The position numbers and the translations under genes are program-made. A stretch of 64,000 nucleotides of DNA from assembly GCA_900475325.1 (NCBI GenBank), contig LS483371.1:3286001-3350000 (forward strand), in the 5' to 3' direction. The notes beneath the pieces were generated by a model. The model was not told the DNA's origin and did not search any database. It saw nothing but the letters and a program-made list of their open reading frames with translations. This DNA comes from Paucimonas lemoignei. GTDB taxonomy: Bacteria > Pseudomonadota > Gammaproteobacteria > Pseudomonadales > Pseudomonadaceae. Within the stretch, counting starts at the first letter, position 1. The number at the start of each line of letters is the position of its first letter. Of the stretch, positions 44,446-53,634 are shown in pieces.

Positions 44446-45339
44446 CTACAAATCAGCGAGCGCTGGCGGTTCAACTAATTCGCCAATCAACGTCATGCAT
44501 TGATGCAGCAGCGATGACTCATCCCCCGCCCGATAACTGACAATAATCGGCGAGGTTGCCAAAGGGTCCAGTAACGGTGCGTAACCAATATCGTCGCGGT
44601 GTAAACGCTGGACCGAAGCCGGAACCAGGGTAATACCGATCCCCGCCGCGACCAGCCCGATGGCGGTCTGCAGTTCGTTAGTCATCTGCGCGACCCTGAG
44701 CTTTAAATCATGGCGAGCGAACAGCTGCAGCACATGGTCGGCATAGCTGGGCCGAATGTTGCCCGGATAAAGGACAAAGGGCTCCTGGGCCAGTTGTTCC
44801 ATGCTGACTGGCGTGCCCAATAGGTGGTGCCCGGCAGGCAGCGCCACCACCAGCGGATCCTGATGAATCACTTTTTGCACCACCGCAGAGTCGTCGATAT
44901 GGATGCGACCGAAGCCAATGTCGATGCGCCCGCTTTTCAGGGCCTCGACCTGCTGCAATGTGACCATCTCTGACAGCCCCAGCTCAATACCGCCATCACT
45001 GCGCAGGCGACGAATCAGCTCTGGTAGCGCGCCGTAAAGCGTTGAGGGCGCAAAACCGATCCCCAGCCAGCGACGCTGCCCTTGCGCAATACGCCGAGTG
45101 TCATCACAAACGCGCTCCAGTTGCTCCAGCAACTGCACCGAATGCTCATGGAAAAAACGCCCCGCTTCCGTTATACGCAGCGGCCGACTGCGCTCGAGTA
45201 GAGCAACGCCCAACTCGTCCTCCAACTGTTGAATTTGCCGGCTCAATGGCGGCTGCGCCAGATGCAGTTGCTCCGCTGCCCGAGTGAAATTAAGGGTCTG
45301 CGCAACGGCGCGAAAATAACGAAGATGACGGAGCTCCAC
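44446..45339 (-). CDS. catR: CatR, LysR-type activator of catBCA
   Basis: 297 residues from a GTG start. N-terminal HTH M-E-L-R-H-L-R-Y-F-R-A-V-A-Q-T-L-N-F-T-R-A-A-type sequence is that of CatR/BenM regulators; the effector domain has R-W-L-G-I-G-F-A-P-S-T-L. It is divergent from catB with the dyad ATACCTCCCAGGTAT between them, two bases from its own start codon. It activates with cis,cis-muconate as inducer (family knowledge) and represses itself. Confidence 0.93.
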   Translation of the reverse strand: MELRHLRYFRAVAQTLNFTRAAEQLHLAQPPLSRQIQQLEDELGVALLERSRPLRITEAGRFFHEHSVQLLEQLERVCDDTRRIAQGQRRWLGIGFAPSTLYGALPELIRRLRSDGGIELGLSEMVTLQQVEALKSGRIDIGFGRIHIDDSAVVQKVIHQDPLVVALPAGHHLLGTPVSMEQLAQEPFVLYPGNIRPSYADHVLQLFARHDLKLRVAQMTNELQTAIGLVAAGIGITLVPASVQRLHRDDIGYAPLLDPLATSPIIVSYRAGDESSLLHQCMTLIGELVEPPALADL

Positions 45340-45340
45340 G

Positions 45341-45355
45341 ATACCTCCCAGGTAT
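45341..45355. promoter_or_regulatory. CatR recognition site
   Basis: ATACCTCCCAGGTAT: a perfect dyad with T-N11-A, the LysR type and close to the known catBCA operator. It lies between the divergent catR and catB. Confidence 0.8.
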
Positions 45356-45471
45356 CAAACCAAACTCATTCAATATTGGACCCTATCCCTGCGGCGATGC
45401 AATCTCTGCCTACTACAAATAAAACCCAAGGGATATGGAATTGCACAGTCCATCCCGATCAGGACCCGCCA

Positions 45472-46587
45472 ATGATCAGCATCATCAGCCTCGATACCTT
45501 TATCGTCGATTTGCCCACCATCCGGCCTCACAAGCTGGCCATGCACACCATGCAAAACCAGACGCTGGTGATTCTGCGCCTGCGCTGCAGCGATGGCATC
45601 GAAGGGCTTGGTGAGGCCACCACCATTGGCGGCCTGTCGTATGGCAATGAGAGCCCGGAAAGCATCAAGACCAATATCGACAGCCACCTTGCACCGCTGC
45701 TGATCGGTCAGGATGCCAGCAATATCAACGCCGCCATGTTGCGTATCGAGAAAGTGATACGTGGCAATACCTTTGCCAAATCCGCAGTAGAAACGGCATT
45801 GCTGGACGCGCAAGGCAAACGTCTGGGGTTGCCGATCGCCGAATTGCTCGGCGGACGGGTGCGCGATGGCTTGGAGGTTGCCTGGACCCTGGCCAGCGGC
45901 AACACCGAAAAAGACATTGAAGAAGCCGAGCGCATGCTCGATATCCGCCGCCACCGGATTTTCAAACTGAAAATCGGCGCGGGCGAACCCGCCAAGGATA
46001 TTACCCACGTGGCGGCCATCAAGCGTGCCTTGGGAGACCGGGCCAGCGTGCGCGTTGATCTGAATCAGGCCTGGAGCGAAGCCACCGCGATTCGCGGCTG
46101 TCAGATGCTGGGGGATGCGGGTGTCGATCTGATCGAACAACCCATTCCCCGTCAGGATCGCGAGGCTCAGGCGCGGGTCAGCGCACGCAGCCCGGTGCCA
46201 ATCATGGCCGACGAAGCGATTGAAAGCGTCGAAGACAGCTTTGCCCTGGCAAAAGCCGGTGCAGCACCGGTATTTGCCTTGAAGATCGCCAAGAACGGCG
46301 GCCCGCGTGCGGTGTTGCGCACCGCCGCCATCGCTGAAGCAGCCGGTATCGGCCTGTACGGCGGGACCATGCTTGAAGGGGGTATCGGCACCCTGGCCTC
46401 GGCCCACGCCTTTGCAACACTGGGCCGGATCGAGTGGCACACGGAGCTGTTCGGTCCGTTGCTGCTCACCCACGACATTCTGACCGAGCCGCTGATCTAC
46501 CGAGATTTTCAGCTAATGATTCCGACAGCGCCCGGGCTTGGGATCGAACTGAACGAAGAGTCTCTAAAACGCTTCAAGCGCAGCTGA
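45472..46587 (+). CDS. catB: muconate cycloisomerase
   Basis: From ATG 45472 (MISIISLDTFIVDLPTIRPHK, AGGA upstream), 371 residues. Enolase superfamily: catalytic Lys in F-K-L-K-I-G-A-G (about 168), metal ligands in V-R-V-D-L-N-Q-A-W (Asp about 197), L-I-E-Q-P-I-P (Glu) and I-M-A-D-E-A (Asp), second Lys in A-L-K-I-A-K-N-G. Converts cis,cis-muconate to muconolactone. The long upstream frame overlapping catR is ignored. Confidence 0.96.
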   Translation: MISIISLDTFIVDLPTIRPHKLAMHTMQNQTLVILRLRCSDGIEGLGEATTIGGLSYGNESPESIKTNIDSHLAPLLIGQDASNINAAMLRIEKVIRGNTFAKSAVETALLDAQGKRLGLPIAELLGGRVRDGLEVAWTLASGNTEKDIEEAERMLDIRRHRIFKLKIGAGEPAKDITHVAAIKRALGDRASVRVDLNQAWSEATAIRGCQMLGDAGVDLIEQPIPRQDREAQARVSARSPVPIMADEAIESVEDSFALAKAGAAPVFALKIAKNGGPRAVLRTAAIAEAAGIGLYGGTMLEGGIGTLASAHAFATLGRIEWHTELFGPLLLTHDILTEPLIYRDFQLMIPTAPGLGIELNEESLKRFKRS

Positions 46588-46634
46588 ACCTGAATAGCCC
46601 AAGGTCCCACGGTTACCCAAGAGAGAGTTCAACC

Positions 46635-46925
46635 ATGCTGTTTCAAGTACGCATGACCGTAAAACTGCCCCATGACATGCCTGCCGATCAAGCCGCTCGA
46701 CTCAAAGCGGATGAAAAAGAACTGGCTCAGCGACTGCAACGTGAAGGCACCTGGCGGCATCTGTGGCGCATCGCCGGGCTCTATGCCAACGTCAGTATCT
46801 TTGACGTGACCGATAATCAGGCGCTGCACGACACCCTGATGCAACTGCCGCTTTACCCGTACATGGACATCGAAGTCACGGCGCTCTGTCGTCACCCGTC
46901 TTCGGTGCACGACGACGACCGCTAA
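46635..46925 (+). CDS. catC: muconolactone delta-isomerase
   Basis: 96 residues from ATG 46635 with GAGAGAG upstream. M-L-F-Q-V-R-M-T-V-K-L-P, W-R-I-A-G-L-Y-A-N-V-S-I-F-D-V and L-M-Q-L-P-L-Y-P-Y-M are the classical features. Forms 3-oxoadipate enol-lactone from muconolactone; works as a decamer. 47 bases after catB. Confidence 0.96.
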   Translation: MLFQVRMTVKLPHDMPADQAARLKADEKELAQRLQREGTWRHLWRIAGLYANVSIFDVTDNQALHDTLMQLPLYPYMDIEVTALCRHPSSVHDDDR

Positions 46926-46973
46926 TGCCGGGCGGTACAACTGCCATAAAAACAAGATGATGAGGAAAGAACA

Positions 46974-47903
46974 ATGAGTGTACGTATCGCGCAAACTGCT
47001 CAAGTGCAGAAGTTCTTCGAAGAAGCCAGCGGCATTGATAACGACCAGGGCAACCCGCGGATGAAAGCCGTGGTGCATCGGGTGTTGACCGACTCGATCA
47101 AGATCATCGAAGACCTGCAGATCAGCCCTGAAGAGTTCTGGAAAGCTGTCAATTACTTCAATGAACTGGGTAGCCGTCAGGAAGCCGGTTTACTTGTGGC
47201 GGGTCTGGGGCTGGAACACTATCTGGACCTGCTCATGGACGCCGAAGATGAAGCGGCCGGATTGGTCGGCGGCACTCCACGAACCATCGAAGGCCCGCTG
47301 TATGTCGCCGGTGCACCGCTGAGCAAGCATGAAGCCCGCCTGGATGACGGCCTGGACAACGGCACGGTGCTATTCATGCAGGGTCGCGTGCTAGACACCA
47401 ATGGCCAGCCACTGAGGGGCGCTATCGTCGACGTCTGGCATGCCAATACCGGCGGCACGTATTCGTACTTCGACGCTTCGCAATCTGAATTCAACCTGCG
47501 TCGGCGCATCGAGACTGACGCCGAAGGTCGTTACCGTTTCCGTAGCATCGTGCCGTCAGGCTACGGCTGCCCACCGGATGGGCCGACTCAGCGATTGCTG
47601 GATCAACTGGGTCGTCATGGCCAGCGCCCCGCTCACGTGCACTTTTTCATCTCGGCGCCTGGCTATCGGCATCTGACCACTCAGATCAACTTGGCGGGCG
47701 ACAAGTACCTGCACGATGACTTCGCCTATGCCACACGCGATGAGCTGATTGCTGAAATCCAGTTCTTCGACGATCAGGCCAAAGCTCAGGCGCATGGCGT
47801 CAGCGGACGCTTTGCTGAAATCGAGTTCGACTTCACCCTGCAGGCGACTGCAGAAACCAAGGCGCAATATCGCCAGGAACGGGTTCGCGCGTTAGAGGAG
47901 TGA
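46974..47903 (+). CDS. catA: catechol 1,2-dioxygenase
   Basis: 309 residues, non-heme Fe(III) intradiol dioxygenase. N-terminal helical linker domain, then I-E-G-P-L-Y-V-A-G-A-P (iron Tyr), V-D-V-W-H-A-N-T-G-G-T-Y-S, Y-R-F-R-S-I-V-P-S-G-Y-G (second Tyr) and R-P-A-H-V-H-F-F-I (two iron His). Opens catechol to cis,cis-muconate. Order catBCA with a common promoter is the usual Pseudomonas layout. Confidence 0.97.
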   Translation: MSVRIAQTAQVQKFFEEASGIDNDQGNPRMKAVVHRVLTDSIKIIEDLQISPEEFWKAVNYFNELGSRQEAGLLVAGLGLEHYLDLLMDAEDEAAGLVGGTPRTIEGPLYVAGAPLSKHEARLDDGLDNGTVLFMQGRVLDTNGQPLRGAIVDVWHANTGGTYSYFDASQSEFNLRRRIETDAEGRYRFRSIVPSGYGCPPDGPTQRLLDQLGRHGQRPAHVHFFISAPGYRHLTTQINLAGDKYLHDDFAYATRDELIAEIQFFDDQAKAQAHGVSGRFAEIEFDFTLQATAETKAQYRQERVRALEE

Positions 47904-48034
47904 TCAGCACCCGGTATTTTGCCACGCGCATTTCAGCAGGCGCTGCACACCCTGCGAAGCGGTTTATCCGAGGACCGCTTCATAGCTGTCAGCGCCATTG
48001 ATCGCATTTCATTTAGCCTATAAAAAGAATTCCC

Positions 48035-48829
48035 ATGCCTACTCTCGCACTGCCTGACGGCGATCTGTACTACCAACTCGACGGCCAGCCCGACGCGCCT
48101 GTCCTGTTGCTCTCAAACTCGTTGGGTACTGATTTGGGGATGTGGGACGGGCAAATTCCGGAACTGACCCAGCATTTCAGGGTGTTGCGGTACGACACCC
48201 GCGGGCACGGTCGCTCAGTGGTGAGTGCCGGCCCTTATAGCATCGAGCAAAACGGCAGGGATGTGTTAGCCCTGCTGGATGCGCTCGATGTGCAGCGAGC
48301 CAGCTTCTGTGGTTTATCCATGGGTGGTTTGATTGGGCAATGGTTGTTGCTCAATGCGCCTCAGCGCCTGGACAAAGTCGTGCTCTGCAATACCGCGATG
48401 AAGATCGCCAGCCCGGAAGTCTGGAACCCGCGGATTGAAATGGTCCTGCGTGATGGCGAGGCTGGCATGCGCAGCCTGCGTGAGGCGACGATCACTCGCT
48501 GGTTTAGCACCGAGTTCACCGCCTCCCAACCTGGCCAAGTAGAGCGCTTGCTCGAAAGCCTTGTAAGCACCTCCCCACAAGGCTACGCTGCCAATTGCGC
48601 CGCCGTACGCGACGCCGATTTCACTCATAAATTTGCCGCAGTTCAGCTGCCTGTTCTGGTTGTATGCGGGTATCGGGACCCGGTCACCACAGTGGCTGAC
48701 GGTGAACTTCTCAAACAGGCGATCGCCGGCGCACAGCTTGTCACGCTGTGTGCAGCCCACCTTTCCAACGTGGAGGCTGGACAGTCCTTCAGCTCAGCGG
48801 TTTTAGCCTTTCTGATGTCTCGCGCTTAG
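48035..48829 (+). CDS. pcaD: 3-oxoadipate enol-lactonase
   Basis: 264-residue alpha/beta hydrolase. L-L-S-N-S-L-G-T-D-L-G-M-W near the N-terminus is diagnostic; nucleophile elbow G-L-S-M-G-G (Ser about 90); Asp in G-Y-R-D-P; His in A-A-H-L-S-N. Hydrolyses the enol-lactone to 3-oxoadipate, completing the catechol branch. In most Pseudomonas this gene belongs to the pca cluster; here it is downstream of catA (a catD-like position). Confidence 0.93.
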   Translation: MPTLALPDGDLYYQLDGQPDAPVLLLSNSLGTDLGMWDGQIPELTQHFRVLRYDTRGHGRSVVSAGPYSIEQNGRDVLALLDALDVQRASFCGLSMGGLIGQWLLLNAPQRLDKVVLCNTAMKIASPEVWNPRIEMVLRDGEAGMRSLREATITRWFSTEFTASQPGQVERLLESLVSTSPQGYAANCAAVRDADFTHKFAAVQLPVLVVCGYRDPVTTVADGELLKQAIAGAQLVTLCAAHLSNVEAGQSFSSAVLAFLMSRA

Positions 48830-49387
48830 TGCAGTCGAGGGCTCGGCTACCAGCGTTCATGATTGGGAACCACTGCGTCAGTAATTTGCTCGCTGCAAAG
48901 CGCTGCCCAAGGAATCATTACCACAGGGCTAGTTGCACATGCCCGTCGCTCAGTATGCGCGGCAGCGGACTGCCCCGCATGCAGTAGCCACTATTGCCAT
49001 TACCGTTCCAACGCACATTCGCCCTCATCCAAGTCCTCGGCGAACAGAATCGGAGTCAGCTCCGCCGACAGTCAGGTCGCGCTCTTCGCGCGCGGCGTCG
49101 TCCGCGTCGTGTATGCCTAACCAACTGCAGTGACTCACGACAATCCGCGAAACCTTTGAGACGCGAGCAGCGCTCACCCAGATCTTCGTGACGTGTTCCT
49201 GTGAAATGCGTGGACCGCCAGGGGGAGTGCCAATGGGCTGGACAAATTGCTCGTGACGACTGATTTCAAAGTTTGGTTCAGCGAGAAGGGCCTTGGCCTT
49301 GGCGGACTGTCTGCAGTCAAACACCAGCGCTGGAGCCTCGCAAGCCTGAATAAACTTTTGAACACCCAGTCGTCAGGGGCAAATGTC

Positions 49388-49423
49388 TAAAAAATTGGTG
49401 CCCTCAAGAATGAGGGCACCTCC
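49388..49423 (-). terminator. Rho-independent terminator
   Basis: GTGCCCTCA, AGAA, TGAGGGCAC perfect 9-bp stem; on the minus strand followed by CCAATTTTTT. Confidence 0.8.
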
Positions 49424-49748
49424 ACCAAGGAGCAAAGTGGAAAACTATTCCAGCCGCCACCCGTCTGAATGACATAAAACGCTTGACTGGTTTCGATCGC
49501 TGACTGAGTTTTACCCGTGACCATCAGCTTTACGGCGTATTACGACAACCCGAAGAGGCAGGCGGTTGCGTTCTGTAAAAACCCGTTTTTGCTGAAGTCT
49601 CATTTTCCAATTGCTTAGTTATTTCATGCTTTTCTGTGGTTAAGCTATGTCGCAAAGGATGCACAGACTTTCCCAAGCCGAACCCGGCGATCAAACCTGT
49701 CGGCTATCGTGTTTATGGGCACACACCTTGTCTAAAGGGTCATGATCG

Positions 49749-49772
49749 AAAACGGGTGACTTTAGTCACCCG
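49749..49772 (-). terminator. terminator of the porin gene
   Basis: CGGGTGACT, TT, AGTCACCCG perfect stem followed on the minus strand by TTTTC. It lies 8 bases past the porin stop. Confidence 0.75.
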
Positions 49773-49779
49773 CCAGAGA

Positions 49780-51105
49780 TCAAAATGTTGTAGCAAACAC
49801 TAACTGTGAGTAGACGTTTCGATTGTTGTTACCCAGCTGCGTCCCCCCCTGCTCTGCGCTCTTGTCTGGCTGGTAGATGCCTAACAACGGTAAAACGGTC
49901 AAGTGCTGATTAACGCGCCATTCGGCATACAAGTCGATTTCATGACCATCGGTGTTACGCACGTTACGATCGATGGTGTCGTAATTGAAATACATGGCTC
50001 CAAGGGCCAGGCTTTCCAAAGGAGAGACCTTGAACGTGACGTTCTGGATACGAGCATTATTATTGAAGGGGCCGGCATAGTTACTTGCGACTTCACCCTG
50101 GAACCATGTGCCGTAGCCACGGCCCGTTCCATAAAACAAGGTGTCATAACCCTCTGAAAAGCGGCTGTAGCGATAGCTGGCGCTCGGCTTCCACGGAGCA
50201 TCAGCAAAGGTCCACCCTGCTTCCAGATACCAAGCGTCCTCGTTCGCCGCATTCGGTTTGTTTTGCCTGGCGTATTCACCCGACAAAAACAGGTTTTCCA
50301 CGCCCGCATTACCCACTGCGCGCACGCTGTAGGTCTTCATGCCGTCACGCTCAAGCTGCAGGGGGGAAGCGTACTGTTCAGCGATTTTCGTGGTGTTGAT
50401 GTACGTCAGGCCAACGGTACCCGCAGCAGCGACGTGTTCCAGCGTACCGACGTACATCTCGGTATTGGCCTGGGTAGGGTTGTCGGATTTAAGCCACATC
50501 AGATCACCACGCCAGCCCTCTTTACCGCCGATACGCAAAACTGCTGTCCTGTCGAATGCCTTACGGGCAGCCACGTAGAAAGCGCCGCCTCGGTTGTATT
50601 GACCGTCGCCCAGGCCGCGGCCCGCACTAAAGGCGTCGCCTTGAATAAGAAAGCCATCGCCCACTGCAATATTCTGTCGACCGAATGAAAAGTCGATGCC
50701 GTCTTTGCCAAGGACTTCAAACAGGTTGCCTGAACGCCATCCCAAATAAGCATCTTCAATCTTGGTGGTGCGTTCAGAGCCATCAGTGTAGCCTGCAGCG
50801 TCCCCGTCCCCCCAAGTGGCCGAACTGACCAGTGAGAAGGCGCCATAGGCCGTCCCTGCGCCTCGCAATCCCTGATCGCCGCTCACGCCATACTTGATGT
50901 AGCCCTCTCTCCATGAGGACGATCCCGGTGTTAACCGGCCAGAGGCTGGATAACTTTCACGACTGTGGAACACGCCAAAAACCGCATCCAGGTTAGCATT
51001 GAGATGGGTGTCGTCTTTTGAAAAAAGCTCGTAAGCGTTCGCAGGAATTGTCGTATTGAACAGTGCAGCGAGAGTACAAAGGTGAAACACGGAGTATCGA
51101 CGCAT
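49780..51105 (-). CDS. outer-membrane beta-barrel porin (alginate-export/porin-like)
   Basis: 441 residues with signal peptide (VFHLCTLAALFNTTIPANA) and a C-terminal aromatic residue (V-F-A-T-T-F), as in outer-membrane barrels. It has alternating amphipathic strands throughout and N-terminal F-S-K-D-D-T-H-L-N-A-N-L-D-A-V-F-G. It is not a standard OprD; it looks like a member of the alginate-export/porin-like family found near aromatic pathways. Presumed uptake of the pathway's substrate. Faces away from cat genes and follows the dioxygenase genes at a distance of 600 bases. Confidence 0.8.
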   Translation of the reverse strand: MRRYSVFHLCTLAALFNTTIPANAYELFSKDDTHLNANLDAVFGVFHSRESYPASGRLTPGSSSWREGYIKYGVSGDQGLRGAGTAYGAFSLVSSATWGDGDAAGYTDGSERTTKIEDAYLGWRSGNLFEVLGKDGIDFSFGRQNIAVGDGFLIQGDAFSAGRGLGDGQYNRGGAFYVAARKAFDRTAVLRIGGKEGWRGDLMWLKSDNPTQANTEMYVGTLEHVAAAGTVGLTYINTTKIAEQYASPLQLERDGMKTYSVRAVGNAGVENLFLSGEYARQNKPNAANEDAWYLEAGWTFADAPWKPSASYRYSRFSEGYDTLFYGTGRGYGTWFQGEVASNYAGPFNNNARIQNVTFKVSPLESLALGAMYFNYDTIDRNVRNTDGHEIDLYAEWRVNQHLTVLPLLGIYQPDKSAEQGGTQLGNNNRNVYSQLVFATTF

Positions 51106-51709
51106 GGTTGCATTTCCATTTTTTTTATTGAGTTAAGCGATGTATAAACAGGTTATTGATTAACCTGTATTTAAATGTCGCCAGGATTCTGCAGTTTTGA
51201 CGTGGTCAATCTGAGCCACTCATAAATGATTTCAAAGCTTATTATTATTTTTTAGTTGCGTGATCTATTATGCTCACCTCCTGGCTTCAGCTCGCTTGAA
51301 CAGTTCTATCGCATACCAGATATAGGCATTATCGTGTTCGATCAACAGCTTGGGTATAACATGGTTGTATGTGGCCCGAGCGCTAAGCATGAATCAGTGG
51401 TCAAGCCTCAATGGTGAGGATTCGACAAGGAATACCCACATCAACAGACACTTATATCTAACCCCGTAACTGGAACCCTCAGAAGACTTCGCGACAATCA
51501 GCCTGATTTGAAAGAACGGGCTGCCTGTGCTGAGGGAATGCCCAGTCCTCAACATTACTCGATACTCCATCCCAGGAAGCCTGGATTATTCTAGCTTCCC
51601 GGGAAGGCACCTTCCGATCACTCCGTTTGGCATGCTTAAGAAGGTGCCGCTTTAATAGTCGGCGTACCCCGTGCTGGTACTGCCGCCTCAACCAATGGGC
51701 GGTATCAGC
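51106..51709. other. intergenic region, no gene seen
   Basis: About 600 bases, AT-rich near the porin start (51110-51270), which should hold its promoter. A 70-codon minus frame at 51479-51691 has no resemblance to known proteins and is not called. Confidence 0.45.
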
Positions 51710-52186
51710 TCAAAGTATATAACCGATGCCTGCAAGGGCGTCGTCAGCGTTAATCAACCGGATCAACTTACGCTGAATCTTGAAAGTGTCACTGACGCGC
51801 TCAAGCTCGTAGACGATGTCCGCGCTGTAATGTTTTAGGGAGTCCTTGCGGAACTCGCGCAGGTTTTGCGCGCAACGTACCGTCACTTTTTCATCACTTT
51901 CAAACAGCACCCGAAAGCGTGACAAGGTGCGCACGGTTCGCGGCTGCGGGCTGGTGGAAATCGATTCACCTCCGGTCAGGCGCTGGATTCGCAACTGACG
52001 CATGTGATGATCGTCATAGGCATAGTTGAGGGTGTTTTCGAAGTCTTCTTCCTTCGGGTTGATCGGGATAATGTACGTACCCTTTTCGCTCCACAGGCTC
52101 AACCAGGTGTCGAACTCACCGTGGTCGAGCATGTCGCCTTCAGCCCAGATATAAGCTGTGACTTGATTCAGTAATTGCAGGTTCAT
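51710..52186 (-). CDS. aromatic-ring-hydroxylating dioxygenase, beta subunit
   Basis: 158 residues, the usual length. Fold features L-L-N-Q-V-T-A-Y-I-W-A-E-G-D-M-L-D-H-G-E-F-D-T-W-L, and D-D-H-H-M-R-Q-L-R-I-Q-R-L with R-T-V-R-T-L-S-R-F are typical of small subunits. Its ATG directly follows the alpha stop (TAA-ATG). It has structural function in an alpha3-beta3 complex. Confidence 0.9.
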   Translation of the reverse strand: MNLQLLNQVTAYIWAEGDMLDHGEFDTWLSLWSEKGTYIIPINPKEEDFENTLNYAYDDHHMRQLRIQRLTGGESISTSPQPRTVRTLSRFRVLFESDEKVTVRCAQNLREFRKDSLKHYSADIVYELERVSDTFKIQRKLIRLINADDALAGIGYIL

Positions 52187-53470
52187 TTACTTAGTCTCTG
52201 CCGTCATCATCTTTTTCCACTGCTGGTAAGCAGCGCGCATGCCGGTCTCGGCGCTTACGTCGCTGACCAGCCCGTCTTCGGTCGGTTTCTCACCCGGCAG
52301 GCCACGGTTCAACATGATCCACAGGTCTTCGCCAGCACTTGCACCTTTCTGCACACGCTCCCAGGCTTCGGAATCGTCCGGAGTGCCAAAGCCCATCGGC
52401 CCCTGGAAGTGTTCATGCAAACGCAGGCGGTAGCGGTTGGCTATAGCAGGGCCGCCGTCCATGGTGATTACCGAGTGATGAATTTCCGTCTCTGTCACCG
52501 ATATCGGTTGCAGCGCGCGAAAAAACGCCATGGAACAGGCAACGTTGGGGAACAGGTTAAGATTGAAACCCGAGCCACCGACAGCACGAACAATACGGCG
52601 TACTTGCTGCTCTTCGATACCCTCTTCGCGCAATTGAGCGGCAAGATCCTCAAAACGCTCGGGGATCGGTTTATCAAGATCGGCTTCCAGATCCACCAAG
52701 TCGGGAATCATCACCATTACGCTGTGCCCGTTACCCAGGTCTTCGACGTAGCCCGGCCCTTCAACGAAGTCGAACAGTTTAAGGGTTTGCTCATCAACCG
52801 ATGCCAGGAATGACTTGTGCACCAGCGGGAAGTGGTAGGCGTCTGTGGTATTTTCCAACTGGATTTTCCAGTTGCCCGGAAAACGGAAACGGTGCTCGCC
52901 TGGGACCTTGATCGGGTAGCCGGCGCCCTGTTTCATGAACAGGTCGATCCATTTCTTGGCAGGCCCGAGGAAGTCGACCAGTGGTTCGATGTCGTCCTTG
53001 AGTGTGGCAAACAGCATCCCCGCATATTCTTCAACACGCAGGCTGACCAGAGGCAGCTCGCCCTTATCCAGGCAATCACCGTAGCTTTCAGGGCTCGGCA
53101 CACCACGCAGTGAACCATCCAGCGCGTAACTCCAGCCGTGATATGGGCAGACAAAGCTGTTGGTCTTGCCCTTCTTGTGTTCGCATACCGTAGCGCCGCG
53201 ATGGCGGCAGCGGTTGAGGTGCACATGGACCTGTTTCTTGCGGTCGCGCACTACGATCACCGGCTGCTTGCCGATGTAGGTGCTTTTGTAGCTGCCCGCC
53301 TCCGGGATCTCGCTGACGTGCGCGACCCAGACCCAGGTACTGTAGAAAATCTTTTCCAGCTCCATGTCGAACAGCTTGGCGTCGGTGTACAACGACGTGT
53401 GCACGCGGTCGTGCTTGATCAAGCTTGCGGGCTCCATATCAAGCCCGACAACGTTAATTAAATCGCTCAC
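52187..53470 (-). CDS. aromatic-ring-hydroxylating dioxygenase, Rieske alpha subunit
   Basis: 427 residues. Rieske [2Fe-2S] site C-R-H-R-G-A-T...C-P-Y-H-G-W (about 86-110). Mononuclear iron site D-A-Y-H-F-P-L-V-H (His about 212 and 217), with Asp expected in the C-terminal part. It clusters by eye with benzoate/anthranilate/salicylate-type alpha subunits, although its 427 residues are shorter than BenA/AntA. The product is probably catechol, given the cat operon next door. No ferredoxin or reductase gene is in the window, so electrons must come from elsewhere. Substrate not determined. Confidence 0.9.
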   Translation of the reverse strand: MSDLINVVGLDMEPASLIKHDRVHTSLYTDAKLFDMELEKIFYSTWVWVAHVSEIPEAGSYKSTYIGKQPVIVVRDRKKQVHVHLNRCRHRGATVCEHKKGKTNSFVCPYHGWSYALDGSLRGVPSPESYGDCLDKGELPLVSLRVEEYAGMLFATLKDDIEPLVDFLGPAKKWIDLFMKQGAGYPIKVPGEHRFRFPGNWKIQLENTTDAYHFPLVHKSFLASVDEQTLKLFDFVEGPGYVEDLGNGHSVMVMIPDLVDLEADLDKPIPERFEDLAAQLREEGIEEQQVRRIVRAVGGSGFNLNLFPNVACSMAFFRALQPISVTETEIHHSVITMDGGPAIANRYRLRLHEHFQGPMGFGTPDDSEAWERVQKGASAGEDLWIMLNRGLPGEKPTEDGLVSDVSAETGMRAAYQQWKKMMTAETK

Positions 53471-53634
53471 AATTAATTACCTTTCTATCGCAATGTGACG
53501 AGAGTTATTTTTAAATAACCTTAAGCCCGCACCCACACCTCATCAACCGCCGACCGCGAGAGGTTTATTGTTTTAAAGACAACAAGCGGCAGCCACCTAG
53601 ATCTAGCTTAACGGCGGTGTAGGCATGGCCTATA

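Larger units (their letters stand above)
48830..49779. other. 950-base region without recognised gene
   Basis: Contains two terminators for minus-strand transcription and scattered short frames. One of them (minus, about 49025-49375, with A-C-E-A-P-A-L-V-F-D-C-R-Q-S-A-K) could be a relic but matches no family I know. The AT-rich 49580-49680 part has no clear function. Confidence 0.45.

Noticed and set aside
45229..45471. Long N-terminal extension of catB
   Set aside because: It overlaps catR and its operator; the ATG at 45472 matches the family N-terminus.
49025..49375. Minus-strand frame with A-C-E-A-P-A-L-V-F-D-C-R-Q
   Set aside because: No ribosome site and no family resemblance; the C-terminal half looks like random coding, so at most an unidentified relic.
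51479..51691. 70-codon minus frame between the dioxygenase beta gene and the porin gene
   Set aside because: Composition is Arg/His-rich, no start signal, no known family.
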